Source: JANSWY01 sp965228955
GTDB lineage: Bacteria; Bacteroidota; Bacteroidia; Cytophagales; Cyclobacteriaceae
Assembly (NCBI GenBank): GCA_965228955.1
Contig: OZ245848.1
Coordinates: 3,782,001-3,846,000, forward strand
DNA length: 64,000 nucleotides
Direction of reading: 5' to 3'
Below, in pieces: positions 35,825-44,392 of this stretch; positions within the stretch are counted from its first letter, which is position 1, and every line of letters starts with the position of its first letter. Under the pieces are notes generated by a model, which saw only the letters and a list, made by a program, of their open reading frames with translations, did not search any database and was not told where the DNA came from. Made by a program: the position numbers and the translations under genes.

Positions 35825-36160
35825 ATGCAGAAAACTTACTACGATCCGGCGGATCTAAAAAAATTTGGAAATATTAAAGAATTCGAGCCTAAGCTAGCGG
35901 AGAAATTTTTTGACTGGTACGGTGAAACTTTTAAAGATGGAGCATTAACTGCAAGAGAAAAATCTTTAATTGCCCTTGCTGTATCTCATGCTGTTCAATG
36001 CCCTTATTGCATTGACGCTTACACTGAAGACTCTTTGGCGAAAGGAAGTACTGAGGCGCAAATGATGGAAGCTGTACACGTTTCAGCCGCTATCAGAGGA
36101 GGAGCATCATTGGTACATGGAGTACAAATGATGAATAAAGCCAAGAAATTATCTATGTAA
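35825..36160 (+). CDS. Arsenosugar-operon AhpD-like (carboxymuconolactone decarboxylase fold) protein
   Basis: A 111-residue cytoplasmic protein with the AhpD/CMD fold. The redox pair Cys59-x-x-Cys62 lies in HAVQCPYCIDAYT, with the following His-containing helix (EAVHVSAAIRGG) as in alkylhydroperoxidases. A protein of exactly this type is regularly found beside ArsS and is annotated as the arsenosugar biosynthesis-associated peroxidase-like protein. Its step is not established; reducing arsenicals or protecting the radical enzyme are possibilities (inference). It is the first gene of the four-gene operon. Confidence 0.88.
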   Translation: MQKTYYDPADLKKFGNIKEFEPKLAEKFFDWYGETFKDGALTAREKSLIALAVSHAVQCPYCIDAYTEDSLAKGSTEAQMMEAVHVSAAIRGGASLVHGVQMMNKAKKLSM

Positions 36161-36194
36161 TCTCAGGATTGCATTCACAGAAGAAACACCTATT

Positions 36195-37250
36195 ATGATT
36201 AAGTCGCTGAAAGCTAGACAGCATGACCTTTCCAGCACCGACAAGCAATTGGAAGTGCTTAATGGAGAACTTTTTGAAAGTGGTGAGCTACCAACATTTG
36301 AATCCAGAATAAAGGATTTTGGTTGGAACAAACTCACTCCCACCAATATTGAAATATTTCAGGTCAATGTTGGATACATGTGCAACCAGGTTTGTAAGCA
36401 TTGCCATGTTGATGCAGGGCCTGACCGAAAGGAGATCATGACCAGAGAAACAATGGATCAATGTCTGGATATCATGCGCAAGACCAAAATCAAAACACTT
36501 GATCTCACTGGAGGTGCTCCTGAAATGAATCCCGACTTCAGATACTTTGTGGAAGAAGCAAATAAAGCAGGTGTAGAAGAAATCATAGTAAGGTCAAATC
36601 TTACCATCATTCTTGCTAACCCTAAGTACCATGATCTACCAGAGTTTTTCAAAAAGAATAATGTAAGAGTTGTTTCTTCTTTGCCGTTCTACAATGCTGA
36701 TAAAACAGATCGCCAGAGAGGTGAAGGGGTTTTCCAAAAATCTATAGAAGCACTTCAAATGCTGAATGCAGTTGGTTACGGAAAAGAAGGTTCAGGACTT
36801 ACTATCGATTTGGTATACAATCCAAGTGGGGCATTTCTACCTGCTGAACAAAGTATGCTGGAACGCGACTTCAAAGCTGAGCTTAAAGATCATTACGATA
36901 TAGAGTTCAATAGTTTATTTACTATCACAAACCTTCCAATCAGCAGATTCCTGGATTATTTGGTAGCTACCGATAATTATGAGGAATACATGGATAAGCT
37001 GGTAGAGGCATTTAATCCTATGGCTGTTGAAGGTGTTATGTGTAGAAATACAATTTCCATAGATTATCAAGGCTATATGTATGATTGTGATTTCAATCAA
37101 ATGCTTAATTTGCCGGTGGATCAACAAGCAGGAAAGCACATCAGTGATTTTGACCTTGAAAAATTATCCAAAAGAGAAATTGTAATTAACCAACATTGTT
37201 TCGGGTGCACAGCTGGAGCTGGTTCCAGTTGTCAGGGCGCCACGGTTTAA
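36195..37250 (+). CDS. arsS: Arsenosugar biosynthesis radical SAM protein ArsS
   Basis: A 351-residue radical SAM enzyme. The [4Fe-4S] cysteines are Cys63, Cys67 and Cys70 in CNQVCKHCHVDAG, followed by LDLTGGAPEMNP. The C-terminal tail CFGCTAGAGSSCQG (Cys335, Cys338, Cys346) is diagnostic of ArsS, and all are true Cys codons rather than Sec. Known ArsS proteins join the 5'-deoxyadenosyl group to dimethylarsinous acid, making the arsenical nucleoside precursor of arsenosugars. It lies 34 bases after the AhpD-like gene and 4 bases before the phosphorylase gene. Confidence 0.93.
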   Translation: MIKSLKARQHDLSSTDKQLEVLNGELFESGELPTFESRIKDFGWNKLTPTNIEIFQVNVGYMCNQVCKHCHVDAGPDRKEIMTRETMDQCLDIMRKTKIKTLDLTGGAPEMNPDFRYFVEEANKAGVEEIIVRSNLTIILANPKYHDLPEFFKKNNVRVVSSLPFYNADKTDRQRGEGVFQKSIEALQMLNAVGYGKEGSGLTIDLVYNPSGAFLPAEQSMLERDFKAELKDHYDIEFNSLFTITNLPISRFLDYLVATDNYEEYMDKLVEAFNPMAVEGVMCRNTISIDYQGYMYDCDFNQMLNLPVDQQAGKHISDFDLEKLSKREIVINQHCFGCTAGAGSSCQGATV

Positions 37251-37254
37251 TAAT

Positions 37255-38067
37255 ATGCTAGAACAAGTAAAGGAAACAACAGCTTTCCTAAAAGATAAAG
37301 GAATAACCGCACCTAAAATTGGTGTAATCCTGGGAACCGGCCTGGGTGATCTTGTAAATGAGATCGATGTTGAAATCAGTATTGATTATAAGGACATACC
37401 CAATTTCCCACTTGCTACAATTGAATTTCATCATGGCAAGCTGATTTATGGCAAGCTTGGCGGAAAGCAAGTTCTTGCTATGCAGGGCAGATTCCACTAC
37501 TACGAAGGTTATACCATGCAACAAGTTACTTTCCCGGTGAGGGTAATGAAGTTCCTTGGAGTGGAGCAATTGCTAATCAGTAATGCTGCAGGAGGAATGA
37601 ATCTGGATTGGCAAAAAGGAGACTTGATGCTTATTACCGATCATATCAATCTTCAACCTGAAAATCCATTGAGAGGAGTTAACATCCCTGAATTTGGGCC
37701 AATTTTTACGGATATGAGTGCCCCTTACTCTGCTAATTTGAATTCTAAATTGATTGATATCGCGGCAAGGGAAAGCATAACACTAAGAGAAGGTGTTTAT
37801 GTGGCTGTAGCAGGGCCAAACCTTGAAACCAGAGCAGAATACAGGTTCCTTAGAAATGCAGGTGCTGATGTGGTCGGGATGTCCACTGTACCAGAAGTAA
37901 TTGTCGCCAATCAGATGGAACTACCATGTTGTGCGGTTTCAGTAATAACTGATGAGTGTGATCCCGATAACTTACACCCTGTTGATATTCAAGATATAAT
38001 TAACACTGCTAAAACGGCTGAAAAAAGTCTAATCCAGCTATATAAACATTTGATAAAGGAATTGTAA
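37255..38067 (+). CDS. Purine nucleoside phosphorylase in the arsenosugar operon
   Basis: A 270-residue protein of the trimeric purine nucleoside phosphorylase family. Conserved motifs are GVILGTGLGDL (21-31, phosphate site), FHHGKLIYGKLGGK, MQGRFHYYEGY, and GMSTVPEVIVANQ near the base-binding pocket, followed by SVITDECDP. In this operon the likely role is to remove adenine from the deoxyadenosyl-arsenical made by ArsS (inference), as nucleosidase-type enzymes do in related pathways. Its stop overlaps the ArsM start (TAATG), indicating tight coupling. General purine salvage is the alternative. Confidence 0.9.
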   Translation: MLEQVKETTAFLKDKGITAPKIGVILGTGLGDLVNEIDVEISIDYKDIPNFPLATIEFHHGKLIYGKLGGKQVLAMQGRFHYYEGYTMQQVTFPVRVMKFLGVEQLLISNAAGGMNLDWQKGDLMLITDHINLQPENPLRGVNIPEFGPIFTDMSAPYSANLNSKLIDIAARESITLREGVYVAVAGPNLETRAEYRFLRNAGADVVGMSTVPEVIVANQMELPCCAVSVITDECDPDNLHPVDIQDIINTAKTAEKSLIQLYKHLIKEL

Positions 38068-39038
38068 TGGAAACTTATTTAGAAACTACTCACGACGTAT
38101 ATAAAGAAGCTGCGGAAAACCCGCAAGTAGGCTTATGCTGTACTACTACCCCAATCTGGCAACTCCCAGGTCTTGACATTCCTAAAAGAATGCAGGAGAT
38201 GAACTACGGTTGTGGCAGTACAGTAAATCCAAGAGATTTAGTGAATAACCCATCCATTTTATATGTGGGTGTTGGAGGTGGAATGGAATTGTTGCAATTC
38301 TCATATTTCAGTCGCAAAACTGGTGGTGTAATTGGTCTTGATGTAGTGGACGAGATGTTAGAAGCATCTAAGCAGAACTTCAAAGAAGCGGAAGAACTAA
38401 ACCCTTGGTTTAAATCCGAATTTGTGGATTTGAGAAAAGGAGATGCGCTCAATTTGCCAATTGAAAATGAAAGCGTGGATGTCGCGGCTCAAAACTGTCT
38501 ATTCAATATATTCACTAAGGCTGATTTGAAAAAAGCTCTTGAAGAGATGTATCGGGTATTAAAACCTCATGGAAGATTGGTTCTTTCAGATCCTGTCACG
38601 GAAGATCCAATGCCTGAAAACCTTAAAAATGATGAGAGATTAAGAGCGCTTTGCTTAAGTGGTTCTTTACCATTGAAGGAGTATATCCAAATGATAACAG
38701 ATGTCGGATTTGGTACTGTTGAGATCAGAGCTAAAAGACCTTACAGAATTCTGGATCCTGAGCATTATGATACTGACAAAAACATCTTCATCGAAAGTGT
38801 TGAGGTTTGCGCAATCAAAGATCCAATGCCAGCTGACGGACCTTGTGTGTTTACCGGGAAAACAGCGATCTACTACGGATCTGAGGAATACTTTGATGAT
38901 GAAAAAGGTCATGTATTGATGCCAAACCAGCCTCTAGCAGTTTGTGATAAAACTGCGGGTGCACTAGGCGATCTGGGGCGAAAAGATATTTTCATCTCAG
39001 ATTCAACTTACTTCTATGATGGTGGAGGGTGTTGTTAA
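38067..39038 (+). CDS. arsM: Arsenite methyltransferase, arsenosugar type (ArsM)
   Basis: A 323-residue SAM methyltransferase with the SAM loop VGVGGGMEL (67-75) and LDVVDEML. Three cysteines, Cys49 (MNYGCGS), Cys144 (AAQNCLFN) and Cys196 (LRALCLSG), match the spacing of the three As(III)-binding cysteines of characterised ArsM enzymes. A Cys24-Cys25 pair and the terminal GGGCC are further As-binding candidates. It should methylate arsenite to the dimethylated arsenical used by ArsS. It is the operon's last gene, ended by a strong hairpin. Confidence 0.9.
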   Translation: METYLETTHDVYKEAAENPQVGLCCTTTPIWQLPGLDIPKRMQEMNYGCGSTVNPRDLVNNPSILYVGVGGGMELLQFSYFSRKTGGVIGLDVVDEMLEASKQNFKEAEELNPWFKSEFVDLRKGDALNLPIENESVDVAAQNCLFNIFTKADLKKALEEMYRVLKPHGRLVLSDPVTEDPMPENLKNDERLRALCLSGSLPLKEYIQMITDVGFGTVEIRAKRPYRILDPEHYDTDKNIFIESVEVCAIKDPMPADGPCVFTGKTAIYYGSEEYFDDEKGHVLMPNQPLAVCDKTAGALGDLGRKDIFISDSTYFYDGGGCC

Positions 39039-39046
39039 AGAATTGT

Positions 39047-39082
39047 ACTTTCTAAATCCTCTTCGTTGAGGGTTTAGAAAGT
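39047..39082. terminator. Bidirectional terminator between arsM and the EF-hand gene
   Basis: ACTTTCTAAA (39047-39056) mirrors TTTAGAAAGT (39073-39082), and the inner CCTC/GAGG extends the stem to about 15 pairs with one T-G wobble and a 6-base loop. T-rich ends flank it on both strands, and both genes stop within a few bases of it. Confidence 0.85.
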
Positions 39083-39086
39083 TTAA

Positions 39087-39656
39087 TTAATCAATTGAAA
39101 GCTCTTCCCAGGAGCCAAATAACCAGTTGCCCTTAGCAGCTACATCATCACTTCTAAAGAAATCATAAACAGCAGCTCTCAACTCCTCTCTGCTGATCAT
39201 GTCGTCACTGTTTTTGTCAATCTTAGTGAATGCTTTTGCTGAATATCTTACTTCCAAACGGAAGCTCATAAAGATATCGAGATACTCTTTAAGTGAAATA
39301 TAGTTATCCTCATCCTGATCAAACATTTGAAAAATGTGCTCTACAACGGAGTTTACATAACTATTGTATGCTTCATCATCACAGTTCACAATCTTTTCAT
39401 CAGCATATCTGAGCCACTCGTAAAACGATGCTTTCTCATCTCTGTTGGTATCAACATATTCGTAAACATCTGTCCAGACTTTTCTACAACCTTCCATGAC
39501 CATGTGCCAGGCCGGAACATCCTCATCAATTCCTAAAATCAAACAAATGTTCTCTCCGATCCCTTCAAAATCATCAATTTCGATAAATCCATTTTTATCG
39601 TAATCAAGGATGTTATAGAACATTCTAAGTTTAGTTTCCTGAAATGCTGATATCAT
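39087..39656 (-). CDS. Four-EF-hand calcium-binding protein (calerythrin-like)
   Basis: A 189-residue cytoplasmic, acidic protein without signal peptide. Four EF-hand loops are evident: DYDKNGFIEIDD (18-29), DTNRDEKASFYE (69-80), DQDEDNYISLKE (113-124) and DKNSDDMISREE (147-158). All have acidic or Asn side chains at positions 1, 3 and 5 and Glu or Asp at 12, so all four could bind Ca2+. The length and paired arrangement match calerythrin and sarcoplasmic calcium-binding proteins, which buffer Ca2+. It is a single gene. A sensor role is possible but no target is visible. Confidence 0.85.
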   Translation of the reverse strand: MISAFQETKLRMFYNILDYDKNGFIEIDDFEGIGENICLILGIDEDVPAWHMVMEGCRKVWTDVYEYVDTNRDEKASFYEWLRYADEKIVNCDDEAYNSYVNSVVEHIFQMFDQDEDNYISLKEYLDIFMSFRLEVRYSAKAFTKIDKNSDDMISREELRAAVYDFFRSDDVAAKGNWLFGSWEELSID

Positions 39657-39820
39657 AAGGTATGTATTAGTTACGAATAAACAGGATCAAAATACAATGC
39701 GCTCCCTACCTACGAATATAGTAATATTTAGCAATTGACATACCTCCTCAAAAAAATATAATCTTGACTATTAAGCTTCAAGATTGTACATTAATAGTGT
39801 CAATAGGAAAAATATCAATT

Positions 39821-40534
39821 ATGAAAATCCTATCTGTTCTCAAAATATGTCTTTTACTATCAGTGGTGGTTGCAATCTGCTTAACATCCGGTTGCTCCAG
39901 TTACTATTACATGCCAAATACTCAGAATGTCCCATTGATGAAAGAAAAGGGAGATGTCCGACTTCTTGCGGCAATAAGTTCGGGAGATGATTTGGAAGCG
40001 GTTGAAGTTCAAGGAGCATATGCCGTTGCTAGTAAATTTGCGGTGATGGCAAATACTCAATTTGTGAAGGAAGAAGAGGGAGATATCCAGGGAAGAGGAC
40101 ATATAGTTGAAGGTGGTGTAGGCTACTTTGTGCCACTTTCGGAGAAAATAGTATTTGAAGTGTATGGTGGCCTTGGAGGTGGAAGAGTCAGAAATGATTA
40201 TGACCAAACAAGTTCAAGCAGCATGAAGATGAATAAGATGTTTATACAACCACAGTTAGGAATGTCATCAAAACATGTTGATCTGGCAATTAGTACACGT
40301 CTGGCCAAATTAGGCTATAGCGAAATTCAAACCTTAAATGCAGGTAACAACCAGGATATTATTGATATCATGGACAATAGAAATTCTCTTCTTTCAGAAG
40401 CAGCCTTCACAGCAAGGTTTGGGGTAAAAAATGTAAAATTTCAAGCCCAATACGTAGCAGCAAAAAATTGGACATTCCCAGAATTAAAAATGGAAAACAA
40501 TGTGATCAGTTTTGGACTCCTGCTGGATTTATAA
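39821..40534 (+). CDS. Outer-membrane barrel-like lipoprotein, hypothetical
   Basis: A 237-residue protein from ATG 39821, which places a strong lipoprotein signal first (LTSGC, Cys24); the longer frame from 39764 is unlikely. The mature part begins SSYYYMPNTQNVPLMKEKGDVRL and then alternates strands of barrel type (VQGAYAVASKFAVMANTQF, VEGGVGYFVPL, FEVYGGLGGGRV), ending NVISFGLLLDL. A lipidated outer-membrane barrel or barrel-like domain is likely. The function is unknown. The VOC pseudogene follows after 18 bases. Confidence 0.65.
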   Translation: MKILSVLKICLLLSVVVAICLTSGCSSYYYMPNTQNVPLMKEKGDVRLLAAISSGDDLEAVEVQGAYAVASKFAVMANTQFVKEEEGDIQGRGHIVEGGVGYFVPLSEKIVFEVYGGLGGGRVRNDYDQTSSSSMKMNKMFIQPQLGMSSKHVDLAISTRLAKLGYSEIQTLNAGNNQDIIDIMDNRNSLLSEAAFTARFGVKNVKFQAQYVAAKNWTFPELKMENNVISFGLLLDL

Positions 40535-40552
40535 AACATCTAAAATCTTTAT

Positions 40553-40926
40553 ATGCTTTCACATTTCGCAGTAATATTTCCGGTAAATAATATTTCAGAT
40601 TCAGTTAATTTCTACACTAGCCAACTTGGATTTAATCTCAAGTTCGAAATGAATGGATATGCAGTTGTTGAAAGAGATGAGGCTGTTCAAATCCACTTCT
40701 CTAAAAATGAAGGAGACTTTAAACCATCAAGCCATCATAATGCCATCTAATTTTTACACACAATGTGGATCAATTATATCAGGAGTTCAGTTCAAGACAA
40801 ATTAAAATATTGAACCCTCCAACCACATGGGAATATGGAATGCGCGACTTTGATATTGAGGACCCTAATGGTTTTAAAATTAGTTTCGGACAAAGTGTCA
40901 CAGAACTTAATTCTGGTATTTCTTAA
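40553..40926 (+). pseudogene. VOC (glyoxalase/bleomycin-resistance type) gene with frameshift
   Basis: The first 65 codons read HFAVIFPVNNISDSVNFYTSQLGF and run to SSHHNAI before a TAA at 40748. The rest of the domain continues in the -1 frame from about 40747: FTHNVDQLYQEFSSRQIK, then YGMRDFDIEDPNGFKISFG, stopping at 40924-40926. Together they make a normal-length VOC protein of about 124 residues. Loss of one base near 40749 explains it (GCCATCTA-ATTTTT). It may be a recent pseudogene or an assembly error. The 3' end overlaps fabF by 20 bases. Confidence 0.8.
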
Positions 40927-42151
40927 AAATCACAACCGCATTATGTCCTCCGAAACCAAAGTTATTATTCATGGCAACATTTACTTCCTGCTCAATTGAA
41001 TTATGAAATACAATCTTATCCGCATTCGGTACTTCAGGGTCTAAATTCTCAAGATTGATAGTAGGTGGAATCCTGTTTTCCTGAATAGCTTTCACACATG
41101 CAATAGCTTCGATAGCTCCAGCCGCTCCTAATAAATGACCTGTAATAGATTTCGTAGCACTGATCTTTACTTTTTCGTTGCTTTCAAACACTGTTGCAAT
41201 TCCTTTACTTTCACTAATGTCTCCCTGAGAGGTAGAAGTAGCATGTGCATTTATATAGTCAAGTTCAGTTGCATCCATGTTTGCATCTTCCAGTGCCTGC
41301 TTCATCGCTCTTGCAGCTCCTTCACCCTCTGGATGAGTGGAAGTTAGGTGGTAAGCGTCAGAAGCCATTCCAGCGCCAGCAACTTCTGCAAGAATATTTG
41401 CTCCTCTTTTTTGTGCATGCTCCAGTGATTCAAAAACAAAGGCTCCCCCACCCTCGCCAAGTACAAAACCATCTCTGTCTGTATCAAATGGTCTTGAGGC
41501 TTTTGTTGGATCATCATTTCTTCTGGATAAGGCTCTCATAGCATTAAAACCACCAACAACATTATCAACTATTGGGGCATCTGAGCTACCAGCAATCATT
41601 ACATCTGCTTTGCCGAGGCGTATATAATTCAGAGCGTCCATAAAAGCGCTGTTTGCTGAAGCACATGCTGAAACTGCTGTATATGTTATTCCTTTGAAAC
41701 CATGCTCCATTGCCACTATTCCAGAAGCCATATTGGACAGGATCATTGGCATGAAATAAGGGTTGAATCTTGGAAGGTCTTTATTTAGAGCGTATTCCTC
41801 AATCCCTGTTTGCAATGTGGTGATTCCACCGTTTCCTGTCCCCCATATCACTCCGGCTTTTTCCAGGTTGATATTTTCAGGGTTAAGACTAGCATTTAAA
41901 AGAGCCTGCCGGGCTGTTACTAAAGCGTATTGAGTGTATAAATCGTATTTTCTGAGATCTTTTCTGTCGAAGTGATCAAGTGGTGAATATCCTTTTACTT
42001 CGCATGCAAAGTTTGTTCTGAAATTAGAACTGTCAAATTTTGTGATGGGTGCAGCTCCTGATTGACCAGCTAACAAATTCTGCCAAAATGATCCCACATC
42101 ATTACCAATGGGAGTAATTGCCCCCATTCCAGTGATTACTACTCTATTCAA
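40907..42151 (-). CDS. fabF: Beta-ketoacyl-ACP synthase II
   Basis: A 414-residue condensing enzyme with an intact Cys-His-His triad: Cys163 (AVSACASA), His303 (NAHATST) and His339 (KSITGHLLGAAG, with Lys334). GFGGHNA near the end is also conserved. The enzyme extends acyl-ACP with malonyl-ACP in fatty acid synthesis. There is no acpP beside it, so it may be a second FabF paralogue outside the main fab cluster. It follows the T9SS-sorted protein gene by six bases on the same strand. Confidence 0.93.
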   Translation of the reverse strand: MNRVVITGMGAITPIGNDVGSFWQNLLAGQSGAAPITKFDSSNFRTNFACEVKGYSPLDHFDRKDLRKYDLYTQYALVTARQALLNASLNPENINLEKAGVIWGTGNGGITTLQTGIEEYALNKDLPRFNPYFMPMILSNMASGIVAMEHGFKGITYTAVSACASANSAFMDALNYIRLGKADVMIAGSSDAPIVDNVVGGFNAMRALSRRNDDPTKASRPFDTDRDGFVLGEGGGAFVFESLEHAQKRGANILAEVAGAGMASDAYHLTSTHPEGEGAARAMKQALEDANMDATELDYINAHATSTSQGDISESKGIATVFESNEKVKISATKSITGHLLGAAGAIEAIACVKAIQENRIPPTINLENLDPEVPNADKIVFHNSIEQEVNVAMNNNFGFGGHNAVVIFKKYQN

Positions 42152-42157
42152 TTGATT

Positions 42158-44359
42158 TCAGTCTTTAACAATTCGATGAATAAACCTCTTTCCGTCAACC
42201 TGAAGCATCATGATATAGTTCCCCGGTTGAATGGAAGGCAAATCTAGTTGAATACCTGAAAAATCATCAAAAACTTGAACTGTCTTTCCATCAGTTGAAT
42301 AAATATGAATATTAGCATTGGTTATTAGACTTTGAAACCTAACCCCTTCTGTGAAAGGATTGGGATAAATTATGTGATTAGACAGTTCACTTTCTACATC
42401 AGTGAAAACGAATTCAAAGCAAGCTGTATTACTAAAATTGTTTAAAACAATGTTGGAAGATTCTCCATAAGTTCCATTAGTCAAAGTACGATAGCATATA
42501 GTCTGGCCATTTTCAGGTCTTCCAATCTCATCTTGAAATGTTAAGCCATTTTCAAAGACATTTACTTCAGCCAATTCAACCAATTCCTCGAATGAATTGC
42601 CACGATACACGACGTGATTTACAAAATCAGGATTATAAACCGACCAAGGGGTTTCTCCTTCCCAAGTAAGTGTAATCATGCCCTCAACATCATTATTCAC
42701 TTGTAACAAAACGTTGCTGGCTTTAGCTGACATTCCCAATTCACTTCCATCAGTAGTCTTAGCAATAATTTGATATTGATTTGGTATTGATAAATCGGCT
42801 GTTTGATCAGAAAACCCTAAGGATTGGGTAGTTCCAATTAATTCCATTTCCTCATCTTCATCAATTCTTAACACATCATACTCCGAAGCTTCGGAATTCT
42901 CATATTGCCATGCGATTTGAATAGCATCCTCGGTAGCAGAAAGTTGGGTTATCACTGGAGATTGTGAGTCATTCACGACACACAATTCTTCTGAAAGAGC
43001 AGTTTCTCCTCCGGAGGATAATTTCCTTGCTATTCGATAGCATATTTGAGCACCAAAGGCTTGTTCAGTTATGTCGTCAGTAAATGAGCCCACATTTGAA
43101 CTAATCTCACCAATGAGTTCGTATCCAGTTGTTTTATTAATATTTACCACACAATTTGTAGGACTATAGCTTCCCACCTTTCTCCATATCTCCATGGTTC
43201 CCGAAGTAGATTCATCCCATTCCAAAAGGACGGATTCACTTTCCTGGCTTAATGTTAAATCTGGAGCAATCTCCTTGATCGTTAGTTGTTGATATGCATA
43301 ATCTGATAGACTCAATCCATTTTGAGGATAATCCTGAACTCTAAATAGTAAGTCATAATAATCATCACGAACCAATTCTGCATTTTCGTTTAATAAGAAA
43401 TTAGATCCAGTTTGATCTGTGATTAATGATTTATCAAAAAGCTCGCCTATTCCATTCCAGGAAATACTATCGCCATTTACATCATTAGCCGTAACTTTAA
43501 CTGTATCATGAACAACCAGACAATTATCCGATATAATATCAATATATGGAGTTGAATTATCCGTTGCTTCAACGTTGATAAGTAAATCTCTGGTGATGTA
43601 TCCAATTTTTATCCAGTTTCCATCTACATTTCTCCATTCTTCTACAATAAACGCTACTGAATATTTACCCACTTCTCCCGGAGCATCCCAAAGTAATGAG
43701 CCTGATACTTTATCGATATTAAAAGTTGGGACACCCGTTTGTTCTGAGTTCCCTGTGGAAAAATCCGCATAGAATCCCGGATCATTAGGAAGTACATATC
43801 CAAACACATCTTCTTCGTTATTCTGCTTGGGGGTAACTAATTTGAAAGAAATACTATCCCCGTCAGGATCATAAGCTCCAGGGTTTTGTGTAAACTTCAA
43901 ATATTGGGCAGCAAAGTCTATTGGCAATGCAGTAAGAATAGGAGTGCTGTTCATTCCCAGAAATGGATCAGTTGAAATCATAACCTCAATGTAAAATGGA
44001 GTATTTACAGAATTCTCCATATTCAATATGTCACCATCTCTATTCTCTTCTGAATAGCTAATTACATAATTCTGTCCTCCTGCCGCATAAGTGTGTTCCA
44101 CTGAAATTGTGTGCACTTCAAATTCATCTGAAATTGAGACGGTTTCCACATCAAACTCCTGCATTGTAACACCATCTCCAAAATCCAACACTCCCTGACC
44201 AAACGGGATGGAGCCAGTATCTCCAATGGAAGTGAGTGTCACTCGATAAGTAAATGATGTAGATGAAATTCTTTCAGCTGAAATATCAACTGAGTTGATA
44301 TGTGTACAATAAGCATTCAACCACAAAGTGGCCAAGACAAGGGTCAATAAAAATTTCAT
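42158..44359 (-). CDS. T9SS-sorted secreted protein with Ig/fibronectin-like domains
   Basis: A 733-residue protein from ATG 44359, which gives a signal peptide ending NAYC; the longer frame adds four residues. The N-terminal half is beta-rich with polycystic-kidney-disease-like or cadherin-like strands (DPDGDSISFKL, VTANDVNGDSISW). The C-terminal half holds several fibronectin III-like units (LLWDAPGEVG, IQIAWQYENSEASEYDVLRI). The last 75 residues are a type A T9SS sorting domain (IIYPNPFTEGV, then LPSIQPGNYIMMLQ). Export through the type IX system to the surface is expected. Its binding target is unknown. Confidence 0.85.
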   Translation of the reverse strand: MKFLLTLVLATLWLNAYCTHINSVDISAERISSTSFTYRVTLTSIGDTGSIPFGQGVLDFGDGVTMQEFDVETVSISDEFEVHTISVEHTYAAGGQNYVISYSEENRDGDILNMENSVNTPFYIEVMISTDPFLGMNSTPILTALPIDFAAQYLKFTQNPGAYDPDGDSISFKLVTPKQNNEEDVFGYVLPNDPGFYADFSTGNSEQTGVPTFNIDKVSGSLLWDAPGEVGKYSVAFIVEEWRNVDGNWIKIGYITRDLLINVEATDNSTPYIDIISDNCLVVHDTVKVTANDVNGDSISWNGIGELFDKSLITDQTGSNFLLNENAELVRDDYYDLLFRVQDYPQNGLSLSDYAYQQLTIKEIAPDLTLSQESESVLLEWDESTSGTMEIWRKVGSYSPTNCVVNINKTTGYELIGEISSNVGSFTDDITEQAFGAQICYRIARKLSSGGETALSEELCVVNDSQSPVITQLSATEDAIQIAWQYENSEASEYDVLRIDEDEEMELIGTTQSLGFSDQTADLSIPNQYQIIAKTTDGSELGMSAKASNVLLQVNNDVEGMITLTWEGETPWSVYNPDFVNHVVYRGNSFEELVELAEVNVFENGLTFQDEIGRPENGQTICYRTLTNGTYGESSNIVLNNFSNTACFEFVFTDVESELSNHIIYPNPFTEGVRFQSLITNANIHIYSTDGKTVQVFDDFSGIQLDLPSIQPGNYIMMLQVDGKRFIHRIVKD

Positions 44360-44392
44360 ATGGGATGGCAATTAATTACCCATATAACGGAT

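Noticed and set aside
36195..37250. ArsS as a selenoprotein
   Set aside because: Some ArsS proteins carry selenocysteine, but here all motif cysteines have TGC/TGT codons and no in-frame TGA interrupts the gene.
39760..39785. AATCTTGA/TCAAGATT inverted repeat as a terminator
   Set aside because: It is 8 bp with a 10-base loop, but has no following T run and lies between divergent starts; left as chance or leader structure.
40740..40760. Programmed ribosomal frameshift in the VOC gene
   Set aside because: The TAA stop precedes the T run and no slippery heptamer or downstream structure is evident; a simple one-base deletion is more likely.
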